Source of the DNA: Dyadobacter frigoris | Lineage (GTDB): Bacteria > Bacteroidota > Bacteroidia > Cytophagales > Spirosomataceae | Length of the DNA stretch: 64,000 bases | Reading direction: 5' to 3' | Assembly: GCF_005280585.1 (NCBI RefSeq) | Contig: NZ_SZVO01000005.1 | Span: 332,485 to 396,484 of the forward strand | Shown here: positions 60,675 through 64,000 of the stretch, piece after piece | Position numbering within the stretch: the first letter of the stretch is position 1 | Layout of the letters: every line of letters begins with the position of its first letter | Notes under the pieces: model-generated | Told to the model about the DNA's origin: nothing | Databases searched by the model: none | What the model saw: only the letters and a program-made list of their open reading frames with translations | Translations under genes and position numbers: made by a program

Positions 60675-62252
60675 ATGTCAACGAATAAAAATAATCTGTT
60701 TTCAAACCTCAAATTCGATTTCCCGGCGGGACTAGTCGTGTATCTTGTTGCCCTGCCATTGTGCCTTGGTGTTGCCTTAGCCTCCACGGGCCGACCTGAT
60801 CTTTTGTTTTCAGGAATTATCTCCGGTGTGGTGGGAGGAATCGTAGTGGGTTTTTTGAGTGGTTCTGCTCTCGGTGTTTCCGGCCCGGCTGCCGGATTGG
60901 TTGTGATCGTATTAACGGCCATTGAAACTTTGGGAAGTTTCGAAGCATTCTTGCTCGCCGTTGTGATTGCCGGAGCGATCCAACTCCTTGCTGGATTTAT
61001 GAATGCCGGAATTATCGGCTATTACTTTCCTTCTTCGGTTATCAAGGGAATGCTTGCGGCTATTGGTATCACGCTAATTTTAAAGGAAATACCACATGCC
61101 TTTGGCTATGATGCCGATTTCATGGGCGACGAAGCATTCAGTCAGAAAGACGGGCAGAATACTTTAACAGAAGTGTACAATTCGATACGATACAGTAGCG
61201 CGGGCGCGATAATTATTTCAATTGTTTCATTGGGCTTGTTACTTCTTTTTGACAAACCGTTTATGAAGAGAATTGAGCTTTTCAAATTCCTTCCGGGTGC
61301 GTTGTTTGTTGTATTGACGGGCATACTTCTAAACACTTTGTTTTCAAATTTCTATCCGGAAATTGCGATGGGCGGCGAACATCTCGTACAATTACCAGTG
61401 GCATCCAGTGCATCTGAATTTTTCAGCTTTTTCAAAACGCCCGATTTCAGTGCTTTCAACAGGGTTGAAATTTATACAGTTGCAGTTACATTAGCCATTG
61501 TCGCCAGCCTGGAATCACTGTTATCAGTTGAAGCGACAGATAAACTCGATCCTTACAAAAGGAACACACCGGCAAACCGCGAATTGAAAGCACAGGGAAT
61601 TGGAAATATGATCTCGGGATTAATTGGCGGATTACCGATTACACAGGTTATCGTAAGAAGTTCTGCCAATATTGAATCAGGAGGAAGGACAAAAATGGGT
61701 ACCGTTATTCATGGTTCCATTTTGTTACTGTCGGCGATATTCATTCCTAAATATTTGAATTATATCCCTTTGGCGTCGTTGGCCGCTATTTTGCTTTTAG
61801 TGGGCTACAAACTTTCAAAGTTTTCGCTTTACAAGGGAATGTACAAATTGGGAAAAGAGCAGTTTTTCCCGTTTATAGTAACGGTAATCGCCATTTTGAG
61901 CACAGATTTATTGAAGGGGATTGCCATAGGAATGCTCGTTGCTATTTACTTTATTTTAAGAAAAAATTACAAACACTCTTATCATTACAAAAAAGAAGAG
62001 TATAAAGACGGAGACGTGATAACCATTGTCTTGTCCGAAGAGGTAACTTTTTTAAATAAGGGAAGCATTGGTCTTACATTAGATCATCTGCCAGAAAACT
62101 CAAAAGTTATCATCGATGGTACAAAATCGCTGAATATCGACTACGACGTACTGGAAATTATCCAGGAGTTTAAAGAACATTCCGCGCCGATGAAAAATAT
62201 CAGCGTAGAGACCATTGGAATAGATAGCGTTGCTGCCGTTGGCGGACATTAA
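60675..62252 (+). CDS. SulP family inorganic anion transporter
   Basis: Start at 60675 (MSTNKNNLFSNLKFDFPAG); an earlier TTG is less likely. About 525 residues with 12-14 membrane segments and the SulP signature ALPLCLGVALASTG and SGSALGVSGPAAGLVVIVL. The C-terminus is a short STAS domain (about 450-525). Together with the upstream carbonic anhydrase it suggests bicarbonate or sulfate transport; substrate not provable by reading. A terminator follows. Confidence 0.92.
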   Translation: MSTNKNNLFSNLKFDFPAGLVVYLVALPLCLGVALASTGRPDLLFSGIISGVVGGIVVGFLSGSALGVSGPAAGLVVIVLTAIETLGSFEAFLLAVVIAGAIQLLAGFMNAGIIGYYFPSSVIKGMLAAIGITLILKEIPHAFGYDADFMGDEAFSQKDGQNTLTEVYNSIRYSSAGAIIISIVSLGLLLLFDKPFMKRIELFKFLPGALFVVLTGILLNTLFSNFYPEIAMGGEHLVQLPVASSASEFFSFFKTPDFSAFNRVEIYTVAVTLAIVASLESLLSVEATDKLDPYKRNTPANRELKAQGIGNMISGLIGGLPITQVIVRSSANIESGGRTKMGTVIHGSILLLSAIFIPKYLNYIPLASLAAILLLVGYKLSKFSLYKGMYKLGKEQFFPFIVTVIAILSTDLLKGIAIGMLVAIYFILRKNYKHSYHYKKEEYKDGDVITIVLSEEVTFLNKGSIGLTLDHLPENSKVIIDGTKSLNIDYDVLEIIQEFKEHSAPMKNISVETIGIDSVAAVGGH

Positions 62253-62273
62253 GATTGTGACTCGCTGACAAAT

Positions 62274-62314
62274 AAAAATCCCCATAACACGCTTTATCCG
62301 TTATGGGGATTTTT
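62274..62314. terminator. bidirectional terminator
   Basis: AAAAATCCCCATAAC (62274-62288) pairs with GTTATGGGGATTTTT (62300-62314), between converging genes. Confidence 0.9.
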
Positions 62315-62332
62315 GTTAGAGAGCTATTAAAC

Positions 62333-62809
62333 TTATTCGTTTGGCTTTCCCTGCCTTTGTTTCAGTCGCTGAATCAACATATCGTTGAATGTTCGTTCTG
62401 CTTTATATAGTTCAATAATCTGGCTTGCCGAAATCACTTTCAAAAACCGGGTTTGATATTCCTTTTCAAGATCAAGATCTTTTTGTTTAAGATCCTGCAC
62501 TTCTTTCAAATTATTCAAAACTTGTTCATCTGTTTTTCCTTCTGCCTTTTTATCATTTATAATTTTTCGTTGCGCACGATGAATTTCTCTTCTCTTTTGA
62601 GAATACTCATTGTAAACCGGCCAGAAACCGGTTGATTGCTCTGGTGTTAAATTAAGACGATTTGTAATAATTGCAATTTTTGCATCCTGAATACGCTGCA
62701 TTTCTTCTCCGGAAGGACGTTGAGCCCAAGCCATCGCGGTAGACAGAAAAGTAAAAAGCAATATTAGACTTATTCCCTTAACGTTGTTTAAATTTTTTGG
62801 TGAGTTCAT
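62333..62809 (-). CDS. Spy/CpxP-like periplasmic protein
   Basis: A 158-residue protein with a signal peptide to about residue 29 (TAMAWAQRP) and a fully helical mature part with LNLTPEQSTGFWPVYNEYSQKRREI, the LTxxQ-type motif of Spy/CpxP. A long charged coiled coil follows. Such proteins are periplasmic chaperones or sensors of envelope stress. Last gene of a sigma/anti-sigma operon, which suggests it is a target or feedback element of that sigma factor. Confidence 0.75.
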   Translation of the reverse strand: MNSPKNLNNVKGISLILLFTFLSTAMAWAQRPSGEEMQRIQDAKIAIITNRLNLTPEQSTGFWPVYNEYSQKRREIHRAQRKIINDKKAEGKTDEQVLNNLKEVQDLKQKDLDLEKEYQTRFLKVISASQIIELYKAERTFNDMLIQRLKQRQGKPNE

Positions 62810-62828
62810 TTTGTTAGTTCAATAAATG

Positions 62829-63269
62829 TCAAATTTTCTCCGAACCGGAACCAGTTTCAAGGATTTGCTGACGAAGAAATTCCTCGTCCATACCATCCAG
62901 ATAGTTCAAAACAGTTGAGTCCGTATCAAAAGCCTTTTGAACAACCTGATGTTCACTAAGATCATAATAACTGATATTCTGATCTTCCAGATAACTTACT
63001 ATCGAGGCATCGCTGATCTTACTAAGCGGCTCCTGCCCCAGCGAACCCTGGCGTTCCGGAAAAGTAACCCAAACCATAACCAGTAAAAAACTCATTGCTG
63101 CAACCAAACCTGCAGACCTTTGCCAGGTCCATCGGATTAACGGCTTGCGAACAACTTCATTTGAAATCCTTGATTGAATGAGTTGGGGTAAATTTTCAAA
63201 ATAGCCATCAGGTACCGAAAAAGGCGTTTCCTTTTTCAGATCGTCTAACCGTATGTGCTTTTTGTCCAT
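62829..63269 (-). CDS. putative anti-sigma factor
   Basis: A 146-residue protein with an N-terminal cytoplasmic part (about 1-47, with PDGYFENLPQLIQSRI), one membrane helix (about 51-69) and an extracytoplasmic tail with EDQNISYYDLSEHQVV. The PDGYF-ENLP opening is common in Bacteroidota proteins encoded next to ECF sigma factors. It starts 55 bp after the sigma gene. It should bind the sigma factor at the membrane and release it on an envelope signal; this is inference. Confidence 0.75.
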   Translation of the reverse strand: MDKKHIRLDDLKKETPFSVPDGYFENLPQLIQSRISNEVVRKPLIRWTWQRSAGLVAAMSFLLVMVWVTFPERQGSLGQEPLSKISDASIVSYLEDQNISYYDLSEHQVVQKAFDTDSTVLNYLDGMDEEFLRQQILETGSGSEKI

Positions 63270-63324
63270 GACTATACGTGTTTCTTTTTCTTACTGATCT
63301 TTGACTTAATCGATTACAAATGGT

Positions 63325-63867
63325 TTAATCTGTTTCGTTTAAAAAGTCTTCTATTTTTTTTACGGCCCAATGATAGGATGCTTTTAAAGCACCAACCGAT
63401 GTCCCTGTTATCTCTGAAATCTCGTCATAGGGCAACTCTTCAAAGTATTTAAGGTTAAATACCAGTCGCTGCTTTTCAGGTAATTTTAATAAAGCTTTTT
63501 GTAATTTTAATTGAATTGCATCTCCGCTTACCAAAGGATCTGCTTCAAGTTTTTCACTCAATTCACTTTCAACATCATAAATTGAAACAAAAAACCGCTT
63601 GCGTTTTTTGTTCAAAAAGTTAATGGCTTCATTACTTGCGATGCGGTATAACCAGGTATAAAGTTTGGAATCTCCTCTGAAATTTTCCAGCGCCGTCCAT
63701 GCCTTTATAAAAACATCCTGAGTGATATCATTCGAATCGTCGTGATCCACTACCATTTTACGCACCAGCCAATACACCTTTTGCTGATACTTTCGCACCA
63801 GTTGATTGAACGCGTTTCTCCGCGTTTCGGGATTCTGAAATAATGCTAATAATTCTTCGTCAGACAT
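63325..63867 (-). CDS. ECF-type RNA polymerase sigma factor
   Basis: A 180-residue sigma-70 family protein. Region 2 (about 20-90) has QKVYWLVRKMVVDHDDSNDITQDVFIKAW with the -10 binding part in YTWLYRIASNEAINFL; region 4 (about 118-178) has LPEKQRLVFNLKYFEELPYDEISEITG and a helix-turn-helix for -35 recognition. First gene of the sigma / anti-sigma / Spy-like run. The 133 bases from its start to the window edge hold no clear promoter that I can mark. Confidence 0.93.
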   Translation of the reverse strand: MSDEELLALFQNPETRRNAFNQLVRKYQQKVYWLVRKMVVDHDDSNDITQDVFIKAWTALENFRGDSKLYTWLYRIASNEAINFLNKKRKRFFVSIYDVESELSEKLEADPLVSGDAIQLKLQKALLKLPEKQRLVFNLKYFEELPYDEISEITGTSVGALKASYHWAVKKIEDFLNETD

Positions 63868-64000
63868 TTAATACTCAGTCCTAGTCTGATTGTTTGATAA
63901 AAGGGCTAAATCTTAAACGATTTTTACCTTTTCAAAATACAATGGTGGTTATTGAATCTTCACTAAGAATCAATAATAGTTTATTTTTTGGTTCAGGGCA

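Overview
The window looks like a chromosomal segment of an AT-rich Bacteroidota bacterium, most likely order Cytophagales. Dyadobacter or a close relative is my guess; it comes from gene content, not from a search. Supporting signs are a type IX secretion/gliding core (porP/sprF-like, gldK, gldL, gldM, gldN), a T9SS C-terminal sorting domain, several -7 boxes of the Bacteroidota type TAnnTTTG, few Shine-Dalgarno sequences, and families such as DUF4271 and DUF4230. I see no tRNA, rRNA, CRISPR array, prophage, insertion sequence or origin.

Layout. 0.1-5.4 kb: a minus-strand ebo cluster (eboA-B-C-D-E) of the 'metabolite traffic' type. 5.6-11.5 kb: MgtC-like protein, Xaa-Pro aminopeptidase, a secreted subtilase and a Na+/H+ antiporter. 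11.7-14.6 kb: two adjacent exported sugar-type enzymes (Gfo/Idh/MocA oxidoreductase and a TIM-barrel isomerase), a REP pair and a lipoprotein. 14.8-19.2 kb: SpmA/SpmB-like membrane protein, then TolC and a periplasmic adaptor without an inner-membrane partner. 19.3-25.5 kb: DUF456, carboxynorspermidine synthase, folB-divIVA, WD40, phosphopantetheinyl transferase, SirB1-like protein. 25.7-32.6 kb: galE-rfbB-rfbA, O-methyltransferase, MltD-like transglycosylase, DUF3109 and an alkyltransferase-like protein. 32.7-37.1 kb: two tandem copies of a small secreted protein with duplicated upstream regulatory DNA, an NTF2-like lipoprotein, GtrA and a sodium:solute symporter. 37.2-42.3 kb: clpS, recR, exported superoxide dismutase, TPR protein, TlpA thioredoxin, azurin. 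42.4-51.6 kb: sucD, DUF4271, hemD, porP-like, gldKLMN. 51.8-57.9 kb: collagen-like lipoprotein, DUF4230, miaA, rhodanese, T9SS-sorted protein, PASTA protein, riboflavin synthase. 58-64 kb: hisB, a 34-residue membrane peptide, beta-carbonic anhydrase with SulP transporter, and an ECF sigma / anti-sigma / Spy-like operon.

How parts fit. GldKLMN and PorP form the T9SS core, and the 633-residue protein at 54.6-56.4 kb carries a matching export signal. Carbonic anhydrase plus SulP suggests bicarbonate handling. GalE, RfbB and RfbA feed nucleotide-sugar synthesis, but rmlC and rmlD are not here. Ebo proteins are thought to supply or export a polar precursor, with EboD as a sugar-phosphate cyclase and EboC as a membrane prenyltransferase.

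The least explained signals are non-coding: a family of 7-bp-period intergenic repeats, one forming a 34-bp perfect stem; a facing REP pair; a 58-bp perfect palindrome; and matched palindrome plus -24-like promoter elements in front of both small secreted paralogues.
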